Of a DNA stretch of 64,000 nt, positions 13,951 to 25,355 are shown one piece after another (within the stretch, counting starts at the first letter, position 1; the number at the start of each line of letters is the position of its first letter). The position numbers were made by a program, and so were the translations under genes. Source of the DNA: Pelecanus crispus (taxonomy: Eukaryota > Chordata > Aves > Pelecaniformes > Pelecanidae); NCBI RefSeq assembly GCF_030463565.1, contig NC_134643.1, positions 127,330,309 to 127,394,308 on the forward strand. Reading direction: 5' to 3'. Under the pieces are notes generated by a model, which worked only from the letters and a program-made list of their open reading frames with translations, searched no databases and was not told the DNA's origin.

Positions 13951-16900
13951 GGATGTGGGGAGAAGTTGCATTTAAAAAACCTGCTTCAGCTCAGTGTCCT
14001 GGTGTAGGTCAACTTTTACTTCATAAAATTTTTTCTTTTTATGTTGACGCAGTCACATCTGCATGTGCGAGTTCAGTTCTCATCCTTGTGCCGTTTGCTG
14101 GTTAGCATGTTGCATCATTGTCACACCAGCAGGCACGTCAGGGCAGCTGTATATGCCTAAAATTTCCTATAAGGAACACATTCAAAAGATAGTGTCAAAT
14201 TTTACCTCTGTCTGTGCCTCCAAAGTTAAAAGAAAAAGTATTTCTGGGGGATGTAGCCAGTCCATTACCAACACTGAGTGGGTACGGTTTAGTGAAATTA
14301 GGGGATCTTCTAGGAAACCTCTCTCATGCTGCTCTCATCCCGATCAGAAATTGCGAGTGCAGAACCTGCCACAGGATCAGGATTTCTGATAATTTAAGAG
14401 CATGATACCGAGACAGCCAGCCAGACAGCCGTCCCCCTAAAGCTGGGCTTTACAGGCGCAGGCTGGGGGAGCGGGGCGGCAGGGTTGCTAAAGCTGTTTG
14501 GTGAGCCACCCAGAAGGAATTCACTTTTTCTGGCAGGGTGTTGGGAAAGGAGAAGGACTTGGGCAAACACTTTTAACTCCTTGGCACTGGGTGTAACTGT
14601 GCTGAAAGGACACCTCCTAATGGGCTTTCACTCAGGAAATTTTTACCCTAATACTTTACAGCCTCAGGAGGCAGGAACTGAGAGGGCATGTTAAAAGGAC
14701 TGATGCCCGAAACGTGGTTCTATTTAAATCAATGATTAAATCAATCATACAGTGAAGAAAGGCCCTGTCAGTTCCACAACTAATGAAGCAGCAGTAAAGA
14801 TCTTTTACAAAGTTATGGGACACTGAAGAAAACAACCCCCCCAGACTTGATGGTGCTATAGGTAAAATGAGTTCTTTTCAGGAGTTGCAAATTTCAGCTT
14901 TTGACTCAATTTTTCAGGACTAGTTTAGGGATGCACAAGAGTTTGTATACTGCTTTGCACTGAAGAAACATGTAGGGCTCCTTACCTGCAAACACGTGCC
15001 TGGCTGTGATGCAAAGTTACAGTGACCGTGCAAACGGGTAGCCACAAAACTATGCCAGTGCCCAGACCATGGGGAAGATCTTACCTGGAAAAATCCAAAT
15101 AACAATACCAGCGATGTTGTGTCCAAAATGTAGACAAGCACATGTGTGATTAATATTGGAGAGTCCAGGACAACACCCGTTCAAATAAAGCATGCTAAAA
15201 AACGAGACGTTAAACTTAAGTGAATAAATTCTGACAACTGAACAGCTCATCGTCTTTGAACAGGGTTTTTTTCTCTTCTCCCTGTGCTGGTGCCGTTCAT
15301 GGAAAAAGTAACATAATGCAGCTACTTATTTCAGTGTGATGAAATGTAGACAGAGATCCTGCCAGACATCCAGGCAGAGGAGATGCAAGCTATCCTCAAA
15401 TCAGAGATGGTGGCAGAGCAAAGAAACTGTTCACCACCTCCAGCGGGCGGCTTGCGAAGGAGCCGGCGGGGACTTTTTTGCACAGACGTTTGAAGAAAAA
15501 CGCCTCATGGTTGCTGTGCTGACCCTGTATAAAGAGCATTCACACAAAACCAATGTTATTCGGGGATTGCTGTCTGTCGGTCATTCTTTCCTGTTTAAAG
15601 GTTATCAGTCACGCAAGGGGGAGAAGCGGTGGGACAGATAAGATGCGTGACAAAGAATAAACAGCCTCAGCTGACCACCACCCTCCCCAGGCGACAAGGA
15701 GTCTGCCCAAATCACTCGTGACTCCCTCCGAACAATCGCTACGCTTGCAAAACCGATCGCTGCGCTTGCAAACCCATCCTGATTTCCTTAAACGCTGGGC
15801 AGATGCAAAAGAGAGCTAACTCGGTGGACTGAAGTGCTCACACCTTGCAAGCACGTACAGGATGTGAATTTATTCAGCTATTTGGAAGTACCTGGAGAGC
15901 ATGTAATTAAAACCTGTAACTGAAGGAATTTCTTGCGCTGCTGGCTTCAGCAGCAGCACAGGTTGCTCACATATCAAGTATGGTTGGTGTAGGTTGGTGT
16001 AGGTGCTGTTTTCCACTACCCCACACCAGATCAGACGGGAGCCGCTTTCTCCCTGCTTCGTCCACGCTGGTGTCTGATCTGTAGGCTGACAATGAGCTTT
16101 AACCTTATTAAAAACTAAGAGATTTTTTTTTTTCAACCAAATGGAGAAGAGCGGAGGGGGAAGGGACGCTGGGTAAAACCCCTTTCCCCGTGCCAGGAAC
16201 ACATCCTCTGGGAACAGGGCAGGGAGGTGCATGAGGCCGGGGGCTCAGCTTGTGCCAGAGCTGGGGAGCCCTGGCAGCCGGCTGGACCCGGAGCACACGG
16301 AGGCGTGGGCACCCTCGCTGCTCGGGGAGGGCGATTTCTGACCCCCTCCCCGCGGCTCAGCTGCAATAACATCCGTGGTGGAAGAGCTGAGTGTTCGCTA
16401 TCACGGGCTCAATGTCGGTTTACATCTGGAGTCGCCGTCTACCTTCTGTAATAACACCTACCTCAGGAAACCAAGGGAAAGTAAGAGGTGTTGTTTCCTA
16501 ACCTTGTTTTACTTGTGGTAAGCGACAAGCTTCTCGACTCTGAACTGCAAAGCAAGCGCTGCAGAAATTGCTGACTGCCCGCAGATGACTCGACTGGGTG
16601 CCTCCTGTGGTTTTTCCACGTTGAGCGGGAGCGCGCGGTGGCTTCTGCGAGGCCACGTCACGTCTCGGTTTGCACGAGCTCTCTTCCTCGCCCAGACCGG
16701 CCCTCAGGTTTACTGCAGTTTTCTGCAAATCACACAGGCAGAAGGCAAAACTGCTGAGCACGTCGGCTCTGCGGGCTGGGTGATGGCCACAAAGGTCGTC
16801 CCGCCAGCAGGGACGGGATGGGGAACTGCCGGGCGCGGGTTGGGCACCCAGGGGGGATGTTTTCCGCATTAAAGGCGTCCTTCTCTCCCGCTCCCTTGCT

Positions 16901-17396
16901 TCCCAGTCCCCGCAGCAGCCCGTGCAGGACTGGGGTGGGGAGGTAGCCCGGCTGCCCCAGCCCCACACAAAACACGTCCCTAGCTTGTCCCCTTCATGTG
17001 CGCTCAAACTGCTCGGTGCAAGGCCCCGAACCAGCGTGGCCCTGTTAGTCCCCGGCAGCCCTCCAGCCTCGGGAAAACTCCGGGTTGGGGGTCCCAGCCC
17101 GCTCCCACCCTGCAGCTACCAGCCGAGAGCCGTCGGTGGGGTGGCTGCGTGGGGGGGGACAGTGCGGCCACTCGCATGCCCTTACTCCCCGGGCCCAGCC
17201 TGGAGGTGCAGCGGTTTTGCAGACGTGCTGAGCTCTCGCGTCTCTGGCCAAGGCTCACCAGACCCCCGGGCAGAGTCAGCCTGACGGTGCCAATTGACGG
17301 GGACCCTCGTTTCATCTTGAAAAGCAAATTCACCTGCTTCCCCCAACTTTTTTCTAGCTTTCACCTGAATCGCACCTGCTCACTGGTTTTTTGCAG
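13951..17396. other. Intergenic DNA with a GC-rich, CpG-containing block
   Basis: GC content rises clearly after about 14000 and is highest from about 16150 to 17300. Open frames on both strands there are not supported by any recognisable protein and look like products of GC-rich composition. The block could be a CpG island, but I see no clear promoter with an attached exon. Confidence 0.45.
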
Positions 17397-17456
17397 TCAA
17401 ACAGAGCAGTAAAGAGGAATATGAAAAGAAGCCAGGGATCACCTTTAAGTTTCCAG
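17397..17456 (+). other. Possible orphan exon on the + strand
   Basis: A 60-base segment has a good pyrimidine-rich acceptor (GGTTTTTTGCAG) and a GTATGC donor. In one frame (phase 2 in, phase 1 out) it is open and reads KQSSKEEYEKKPGITFKFP. I cannot connect it to other exons or to a known protein, and a chance arrangement is quite possible. Confidence 0.2.
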
Positions 17457-17539
17457 GTATGCCCGGGGCCAAGGTGGCCGGAGAGAGGCTTGCCTGGCCC
17501 GAGTAGCGCCAGCTAATGCATGAGGAAAGCGTATGTGCG

Positions 17540-18498
17540 CTCATCAGTAAAGTTTTCAAAAGATTTATTGGTAAAATTGATTTTATTCATCCTCTTGAAA
17601 GAACAAAATTAATGCTTGTTAATGTGATGAAGCCCTGTTTTTTATTACAGTCTCCCTACATATATATGTATGTATGTATATATCTATATATGTCAAAGCA
17701 TTCAGAAGATGCGGTTCTGCCATATCGTATGTCTGTCTCCAGCAGCGGTAAAGGGAGAGCATGAGTGAGGAGGACGCAGTCACCGACACAAAATTTGGGG
17801 TATTCCTGCCGAAACAGCACACAGTGGGGGCTGACAACAGGGTCAGCCCTGGGTAACTGCTTCGTCGAGGTGGCTGTGAAGGATTGACCCTCGACTGCCA
17901 ACTTCCTTTACGTGGGTCTTCGTGGCTTTGCTCCGGAGGATGGATGCACGAGATGGCCTTGCCTCTTCCTACGAACATAGCCATGTGGTAACCCACCTAC
18001 TCCTCCTACCTCAAAAAAAAGCCTGGAGAGCGGAACATCAGCCAATCTTCTGATTTTGGTCCCACCACTTCGAATCTGATGGAATTACAGGAAGCGAAAA
18101 CCTGGCTCCCGGGAGGAAGTTTATCCAGCGAGTTATATAAATGGACTATATAAACATAAACACGTACAAAAGCCCAATCGTGTTACAAATAAATAAATAA
18201 CTGCACTGTCGCCGTTGCATGCAGGCAGCAGTCTAACCTCTCGCAGCCCACCGCCACAGAACAAACCTTACAACAAAGCAAGCTCACCCGCTACAGACGC
18301 TTTGCCCTGGCCTATAAATGACATCCCATGCGGCATCTCTCCAGCGCTCTGCAGCGCAGCCCTATCCATCGCCAAGTCCTCTAGGACAGACTGAAGCATT
18401 TCATGCTTTTCAACGAGGATGCCCCAAGGTGCAGAAAGCCTTCTGCTGCCAGAGAGGCTCCCCTGCCCCCCTGCCCTCGGCTGGCAGAGAGGACAGGT
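17540..18498 (-). other. 3' UTR and polyadenylation region of the fibulin-like gene
   Basis: Downstream of the minus-strand stop at 18499, AATAAA signals occur on the minus strand near 17639, 17582 and 17562. Two lie about 20 bases apart in an A/T-rich context typical of a 3' end. This gives a 3' UTR of about 0.9 kb. A TA/TG simple repeat lies inside it at about 17659-17692. Confidence 0.5.
17659..17692. repeat. TA/TGTA microsatellite
   Basis: Short imperfect repeat of tatatatgtatgtatgtata type. Confidence 0.75.
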
Positions 18499-19005
18499 TC
18501 ACTCCTTGCTCTCGCCACCGCTGCACTGCAGCCGGCCCCCCTGGGGCGGGCAGGTGCAAATCTGGGCGCCCCGGGCGGTGACGGTGCCGGCGGGCACGGC
18601 CATCTCCTCCTCGTCGTAGCAGACGCAGCGGGGGCAGCCGTCGGCCACGGGGCTGCCCACGGCCTGGCAGGTGGGGGGCAGGCGGGGGCACAGTGGGGCG
18701 CAGGCGATGTCCCCGCCGGGGCGGCAGGTGCACAGCTTGCGGGCAAAGTCGATGTAGAAGGAGCGGCCGGCGGGGACGCGGCCGCTGGCGAAGCCTTGCA
18801 TCTCACAGTCGCTCTCCAGGTAGGGGGGGCAGGTGCAGGGTGGGGGACAGGGCGGGCAGCAGTTCCCGGCGGTGGCGGTGGTCGGCTCCTCCACGTCCCT
18901 CTCGGAGCACGGTGTGCAGGCGCTGGGGTCGCACATGGGTTTCGGGGCCGCACCGCAGAGCAGGAGGCAGGCGAGCGGCAGGCAAAGGGCGCTGGCGAGA
19001 GCCAT
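18499..19005 (-). CDS. Secreted cysteine-rich protein resembling the fibulin-2 N-terminal domain
   Basis: This 168-residue protein lies in one coding exon. The start is ATG at 19003-19005, just after a strong acceptor (CTTTCTCTCCCCAG, exon from 19009), and it opens a clear signal peptide (MALASALCLPLACLLLCGAA). The mature part is packed with cysteines: CxxxxCxxC at 25-33, CCPPC at 49-53, CTC at 57-59, C67, CTC at 92-94, C102, C106, C113, CPRCVC at 124-129, CTC at 150-152 and C161. The segment GFASGRVPAGRSFYIDF (71-87) followed by LCTCRPGG resembles the N-terminal cysteine-rich domain of fibulin-2 (remembered GRVPAG, then a YF-VDF type motif, then CxC-PGG). No EGF or fibulin C-terminal domain follows, and the frame ends in GGESKE and TGA. 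An extracellular matrix or ligand-binding role is inference. I do not recognise a named gene for it. Confidence 0.8.
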   Translation of the reverse strand: MALASALCLPLACLLLCGAAPKPMCDPSACTPCSERDVEEPTTATAGNCCPPCPPPCTCPPYLESDCEMQGFASGRVPAGRSFYIDFARKLCTCRPGGDIACAPLCPRLPPTCQAVGSPVADGCPRCVCYDEEEMAVPAGTVTARGAQICTCPPQGGRLQCSGGESKE

Positions 19006-19009
19006 GCCT

Positions 19010-20890
19010 CTGGGGAGAGAAAGGGGGAGACACGCGCAGGCGTCACGCTGGGCATGGGCACTCCAAACCCCCAAGGTCTGGACCCCACCCCTGAGGTTTA
19101 AAGTGAGTGGGACGCAGCCGCCTCCCCCTGACATGCCCGTTAGCCGTACTTTTGGTCATCTGCAGCTTGCTGGGACCAGGCTGGTTTGCTGCAAAACAAA
19201 AAGTCTTGTGCTCGAAAGCTCATCCTGGCTCGACCGAGATGTCCTCCACCCACCAGGTGTTCAGACAGCTGCAACGTGGGCACCGAGTTAGCAAAGTCCA
19301 CATCGCAGCACACACTGAGCTTTGGCACGGTTGCCCTGGCCAGCAAATGGCACTTGTTCTCCCCTCTACTGATGCTAATAATTTACATTTCAGTGACTAA
19401 TTGTTCCTGGGAGGTGTTCGGGCATGGATGCATGAAGAGTTCAAAGAAGCACCGTCTGCTTCGGTGGCTCATCCTGCGGCTGCCGCTGCAGCTGGGACCC
19501 TGCGTCTCCACGGGCCGGGTCTGGGTGTCCGCTCCCAGCCCCTCACGCTGTGCCGCTCGCTACCTGGCAGGTCGCTGCCTGCCTTTTCCAGCCACCTCGC
19601 TCCCTTGCAGGAAGCCAAGGGGGGCACCTCGTCCTTGTTTCAGCTTGTGAAGCCTTTGCTTCATAAGGAAGATGTTCCCGATGTTGGGCACTCCTGTGTG
19701 ACTGCTTTTTGCCGCCTTCAGTTTTTCAGCCAGCCCATTTTCAAGCAGAGAGCCGTTCATGGGCATGAAATCCCTTCCCTGTGCCTGCTCCCTCCTCCTC
19801 CACTTACACCTCCTAGGATGGCAGCTCATGCTGACTCCCTTCTCCGTTTTAAGGCTGAGGACTCTTTTTTCAGACCGCCAGCTTTTCAAGACCCAACATT
19901 CCCTTAAATGCAGCCCGCACTTTTGGATCCCTTCCCCCTGTCTGAGCGACCTTATGTGCTGCTGTATTAAATACGCTTGCTGCCCTCCTGCACTGGGTCC
20001 TTGCAGGTTGGGTCTCTTCTCCAGTTGCCGCAATGCCACCTTTCATTACAATTATATCATTACCTTCATGCTGTGCATTTCATAGCCCCGGTTTCCTACT
20101 TTTGCAGATGGGCAACTACTTGCAGTTACTTCTTAACATTTCTTTAAACAAAAATATTTCAAAATCACATAGCTATAAAGAAAAAACTTGAAAGCGTGAA
20201 CCCCATCTATCTTCAGTTTGAAAAAAGAACCACTTTAAAGCTTTCCTGTTTTTAAAGCAAACTCTTGCTTGTTTAAGTTATGGGTAACTGCTTCATCTTT
20301 GCTGTAAGTTACTGTTCTGCCCCTTCCTTTCTTTTGCACATTTTAATCTACTGGTTACTTTATCATCGTTCCCAGCTGATGGCTGTGCCGAGCAGCACGG
20401 AGCCCAGACCCACTCCCCGTGGAAAGGTTGCCGCTCGGCAGGGACCTCCCTTCTGCAGCCCCACGCCAAGAGCTCCCTGCCAGCTGCTCCCGCCTTCAGC
20501 CGCCTGGGTCATCTGGGCTTCACACACAGACAGACAAGGGCACTGCTCTCAGATGCCATTAAGTCAAAAGTTTTGCTCACCCAAACCTCTGTCTAACCCC
20601 GGCAGTCCCATTCACTGCCGAAACCTCTGATCCCACCTAGCAATGAAATCGGGCTTCGTCAACAGAGCCGATTTCCAGCAAACCCACAAGTTTGTCATCG
20701 GGCAGCCGCAGCGATAACAGCCTCCTGCTCAAGCCAGGCCACTTTTCCTGGTGAAAACGTTCATCCTCCCCCTTAGTTTTGGAAACCCAGGCTGTGGGTT
20801 GGCCGAGGCGCTCCCCTCCTGCCCCACGCCAGGTCCCTGCGGGTCTTGGCCGCAGCCGCGGCGCTGGTTACCTGCAGGGTGGCTGGTTAC
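19010..20890 (-). other. Intron of the fibulin-like gene
   Basis: Sequence between the non-coding first exon and the coding exon. It starts with GTAACC (minus strand) and ends in CTCTCCCCAG. Open frames inside it have no recognisable similarity. Confidence 0.5.
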
Positions 20891-20900
20891 CTGCAGGGTG
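20863..20900. repeat. 19-bp tandem duplication spanning a splice donor
   Basis: The unit gctggttacctgcagggtg occurs twice back to back (20863-20881 and 20882-20900). On the minus strand each copy carries CTGCAG before GTAACC, so there are two identical donor sites 19 bases apart. Confidence 0.85.
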
Positions 20901-20960
20901 GCCGGCCAGGCAGGACGGGTGCTGGGGTGCGGTGCAGGACCCTGAGCGGCGTCGCAGGTC
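20891..20960 (-). other. Predicted non-coding first exon of the fibulin-like gene
   Basis: On the minus strand a TATA-like box is followed after about 25-30 bases by this GC-rich segment, which ends in CACCCTGCAG before a GTAACC donor. The low boundary may be 20891 or 20872, because the donor is duplicated. The high boundary is estimated from the TATA box. Confidence 0.5.
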
Positions 20961-21130
20961 TTCGCCCTGCAGCCCGCCTGGGCCCTCTATTTATGTGCCG
21001 CCCTTGGTGGCTCCATGACGAAACACTGGTGGGGGGAGACGGGGGGAGGCGGGGAAGCCTCTGTAACACAAAAGGTGGCTGGGCAGGGTCAGCAAGATGT
21101 TTATCTTGCTAGTGGTGTTGGTTTAGTCTG
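20961..21130 (-). promoter_or_regulatory. TATA promoter of the fibulin-like gene
   Basis: The minus strand reads CACATAAATAGAGGG at 20983-20997, a good TATA box, in a C-rich context. About 100 bases upstream lies AGATAAACATCTTG, which holds a GATA-type site. Orientation and distance fit transcription towards the coding exon at 19005. Confidence 0.5.
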
Positions 21131-22600
21131 TCTGACCGCAGACTAATCCGGCATCTCCCAGCCGTCTGCAGGTCTGTCATCTTTTCCCACGCCCCTCTTT
21201 GCACACTTCAACCAGGATTTCTGAAGAGTCAGCATCCCCCCTGCGCTGCGCAGGCTGCCAGGGGCACAGATGCTGGTGTCCAGAGGAAAAGCAAAATGAT
21301 TTAAAAGTTCTAGCAAGGCAGCAGAGGTGGAGGGTAGCCAGCTCCGGAGCTGCAATGCTCCCGCTCGGGAGCCGGAGGTGGGCATGCACCTTCTTGGGGC
21401 ACCTGTTTTATCCCTGTCTCCCCACAGCTTCCCGGGACAGGGCAGCCCTCCCACGCCGCACGCTTGACACACACCGTTTAAAGCACTTTAGGCCCTGCGT
21501 GGCTGTTTTCCTCTGGATTAAGCTTCAGGGAGCCAAGGCCACGTGCCCCAGCGGAGAAGGTTTGCATGGGTTTCACGTGCGGGCATAACCCGTGTGCCCT
21601 GACTGGGGCGGGCAGCCCGAGCTCCCCCGGGGCCATTTGCTCCCTGCTGTGAAAACGTCTTAGCCTGACATACTGATGAACTTGTTGGAAAGGTGCCCCC
21701 CAACATTGGAGAGCAATGGGATGAAGAGCAGGTATGTCTTGCAGCAGATGGGACTGTGGAGAGCAGCAAGGGTTTCAGGAACGTGCACACCCCCCCATGC
21801 ACACCCCTCGGAGCAGGAGGTGTTGGAAGAGCGTGCGCTGGTGCTGCAGGACCAGGGTCTGTCTCCGGCAGCGGAGCTGGGTGCCGTGCCCAGGGCAGTG
21901 GGACGGGATGCTGCCCGGCCCTCACCCTCCTCCCACTGCCCTCTCACAGCTCCTTAAGCCTGAAAATCCCCATTCCTGTGGCAGACGTGTGGGACCCCCG
22001 TGCCCTGCAGAGCCCGAGAGCACTGAGCTGTGGCAAGCACAGTTGGGCAGCCGTCTCTCACCAGATATGAGAATATTGATAGGGCCTCAGTGGCCAGGGA
22101 AGGGAAACGAACTTGAAAGACCAGTTATCTCGAAGGGGTTGTCACTGCCGAGGGGCGGCCCTGGAGACGTGGGGAGAAGGGACGGCGGGTGCAACGCTCC
22201 GCTCTTGGTCCCGCTGCTGCCACCAACACTGTGTACGGGCGCGTCTTTACAGGTCCTGTGGGGATTTCTGCTGGCAAGGCAAATGAAACCTCCTCCCCTG
22301 CTTGCTGCGGCCTTTTCCACTGCAGAGATGCAGCGGGCAGGATAGCAGCAGCCAGTCCCTCTTACCACCCCATACGCCCATCCCAGCACCCCGGGGTGCC
22401 GGTGGGGCAGAGCTCTGCCCTGGTGCATGATGTGGGGCGTGTTTGCATCCTCAGGGTCACGGTCTATGGCAAACTACAACAGATGCAACGATGCCATCCC
22501 TGCCAGGGCAATGCCACCATCAGATGTGCCTGCTGGGAGCAGGGACAGGGGCCTTGGGAGTGCTTCAGTGAGGCTGGCTCCAGCCCCGGTGGAGCAATCC
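21131..22600. other. Intergenic spacer
   Basis: GC-rich spacer between the fibulin-like promoter and the probable 3' end of the CBS paralogue. It has several open frames of 100-200 codons on both strands, none with recognisable motifs. I see no gene here. Confidence 0.5.
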
Positions 22601-22619
22601 TGAAACATCCGGAGCTTGT

Positions 22620-25260
22620 GCCCAACTTTATTAGTTCCCACACTCATAGTTAACATACAGCAGCCGTTGTAAATATTCGTGGTTACTATTCAGCAGTTAC
22701 TTCACCTCCACTGAAGCGCAGGGGTCCGTCCCATAGCCTGCCTGCAGCTGGCAGCCACTGCCCCGCAGCGCTGCTCTGCTGCTGCTGCTGCTGCTGGCAG
22801 CGCTGGGGTTTGGGCTAAGCCCTGAGGGCCGCGGGGACTGTCTGGGCTGTCATTATGTCCTGTTAGCCCGTCAGGTGGGTTTTCAGCTGGTGGTTTTTTC
22901 AGAGCTGCCACATTTCGCATGCCCGGGTGGGCGCACAGCCCCACATGCTGCACGCTCAGCGTGCCGGGCAGCAGCCTGCTCTGCAAGCAAACATTCAGTT
23001 CAAACGCATCAAATATTGTATTTGTTTCTGTTCAAACTCACAGTAACGGAACATCTTCTGCATAAACATACGCAATTTTTGAGAGGACCGCCCATTAGCA
23101 TTGCTTGTCCCCCACAGCCTTGCTACTGCTAGATCAAAAGTAAAGCTGTCTTAAGCTCTTTGCACACATACGCACATGCAGCAGCAGCCTGGAGCTCTCA
23201 TTCCTGCTGCAAAGCTCTCAGGTGCGACCCAGGCACCTTAAAGCTTCCCTAACCCCCTGGGAGAGACCTGCCCAGCGTGCAGGGACTTATTTCCATGTGC
23301 ACTTAGAGGGGCTTGTTCTGGGGCAGGGTGGCAGCGGTCTGCAGGCACAGGCAGGTCACCCCCTCGAAGGTGCCCATGTCTCTGGAGCAGCCCAAGGAGT
23401 CATCTCACACCTGACCTTAAAACTCATGAGCTGCTTTTGGGACAAGAACCGTCCCACTGGGGTACTCACATAGGAGGTGGAGGATCTGGGGGTTGGAGGG
23501 GAGGGTCTCAGCCCCCACTGAAGGGGAGCTCCCTGCAAAGAGAGATGTCGGGTGGAGGCAGCTCTCCCCTCCTTCTCTTGCAGCCAGGCCTGCTGCACAG
23601 GAGGACATATTACAATTAGGGTCATCAGGAAAGGCCTGGCATGTCCCAAGCTTCAAAGTGGTCCAGAGTCAGACTCAGTTCTGCCTTTCATGGAGTTATG
23701 GGGTATTTTAACACTTACTCATGTTGAGTTTGGAATACATGCAAGGACTAATATCCTTCAATTTGCAACCGAGTTGCTAAAATAAATACAATACAATGAG
23801 GTTGATCTGATCAGTTTTTACTTTTTCTGGACAAATAGGGTTATTACTCAAGCAAAAACTTGCAGAAGATCTTCTTCAAGCACGTGTCACTCAGGAAACA
23901 AAAGACACTGGAGACACTCTTCCTAAATATAAATACTTCAGCATTCTATAATTTAGTAAAAGTCTCGCACAAACTAGATTAGATTGAAGGTATGGACTAG
24001 GCAAAATCAGACTTGGTTGTTTTCCCCTTGGAGCAGCTCCCGAGACATATGGAAAGACTGCAGAGCTCTTACGTGTTTTGGGACCAAGTGCCCCAAACCG
24101 GGCTTCAGCGGTGCTTCAGTTGGGTCCCACAGCCCTCCTTTCACATTTGCTTTCATTTATGTTTTTTTGCAGCCATGGCACACAGGTCTTCTGACCTGCA
24201 CTATCAGTTCCTGGAACATAATACCCTGAGAGGAAAATTAAGATCAGCCTCTCCTTCACCTCTACCCCTTGATAACGAGCTCTCAGGACGCAGATTCATG
24301 AGATGGCTGTTACAGGACACGGGGATGCAGCCGTATCCCCTCTCCCAGTTACTATATAACGAGAATTAGTCTTCTTGGATGGGTTTGGTTCACTGCCCCC
24401 TCCTGTGGGACCATACGGGAGACACTTGGTGCCACCAGCTCCCCCAGACGTGAGGAAGGTGCTTTCTAAAGGCCAGTTGCTGCTACAGGAGCAATCGTTC
24501 CCCACCAGCCCAGCACCTCGTCCCCCCTGCCCGCCACAGCCCTCTGCTGTCCCTTCCAATCCCTCCTGCCCGCGCCTGCCCAGCTCCCCGCTTTTCGTAT
24601 ACCAGGGTGCCACGTCCCACCCACTCCCATCCTCATCGCTCCCCTGGGGCCCTGCCTCTCCCGCTCGCCCCTGGGGAGGGGAGGAAGAAGCCGCCTCCTT
24701 GGCCCCCAAACGGAGCTGGGGGTGAGAAGGAGGGTCTCCTGGGGGGTGCCTGCAGCCCTCCCTGCAAGGGGTGGAGAGGCACAGGAGGGTGCAGCTGTGA
24801 TGTGGCTCGCCCCCAGACCTCAAGAAGGCTGGGGCTTCTCATGGCGGAGACAGGCTGCAGCCCCGGTGGGACCAGGGCGACTCGCGCAGCTCTGACACCG
24901 GCAGTGCATAGGTACCCGCCGCTAGCACACTCACCAAAACCCCCACCTGCTAAAATCTGGGCAGTAACTGCCACCCCCTTCCCGTCCCTACCTGCCACGT
25001 TACCTCTCCAGCCCTGGGAAGCTCGGTGTAACCACACATGGCTATTAAACGCAATTTCTTTAGTTATCTTCTCTTTAGTGATATTCTGGTTGGCATTTAG
25101 TGGACAAATGGTTATTACATTACAATTTTCACCTAGTCATTTTGAGAAACTATCAGCTGGATTAGACCAGAAAGCACCCTTGGCCGGGTGGTTCAGGCTC
25201 CGGGGGAGCAGCTGGCCCTGCCGGAGGAGCGGAGGTGGGGGCAGCCAAGCTGCTGTGCTG
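22620..25260 (-). other. Probable 3' UTR of the cysteine lyase gene
   Basis: The first AATAAA I find on the minus strand downstream of the stop codon is at about 22628, which would give a 3' UTR of about 2.6 kb. A nearer end with a variant signal cannot be excluded. No coding exon is visible here. Confidence 0.35.
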
Positions 25261-25355
25261 CTACTTCTCATTTCTGCTGACAAAGGTGAGGAGGTCCATC
25301 GCTGTGACCACACCGAACACCATCTGCTTCATGAAGGAACTGCCATTTCCATTGA
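25261..25355 (-). CDS. Cysteine lyase coding exon 15: end of second CBS domain
   Basis: This 95-nt exon encodes [20 protein letters not shown] and [10 protein letters not shown], then TAG at 25261-25263. The Thr and Asp of VVTAxD, which in CBS contact S-adenosylmethionine, are kept. The acceptor is TGTGCTTACAG. Confidence 0.94.

Noticed and set aside
16498-17412. Overlapping open frames of 100-170 codons on both strands
   Set aside because: GC-rich composition removes stop codons. None has splice-supported structure or known motifs.
18403-19101. 232-codon + strand frame and other long frames overlapping 18400-19100
   Set aside because: Shadows of the cysteine-rich minus-strand gene in GC-rich DNA. 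Only the minus frame has a signal peptide and a regular cysteine pattern.
19006-19134. N-terminal extension of the fibulin-like frame to an ATG at 19134
   Set aside because: A strong acceptor lies just before the ATG at 19005, and that ATG directly begins a signal peptide. The extension would bury it.
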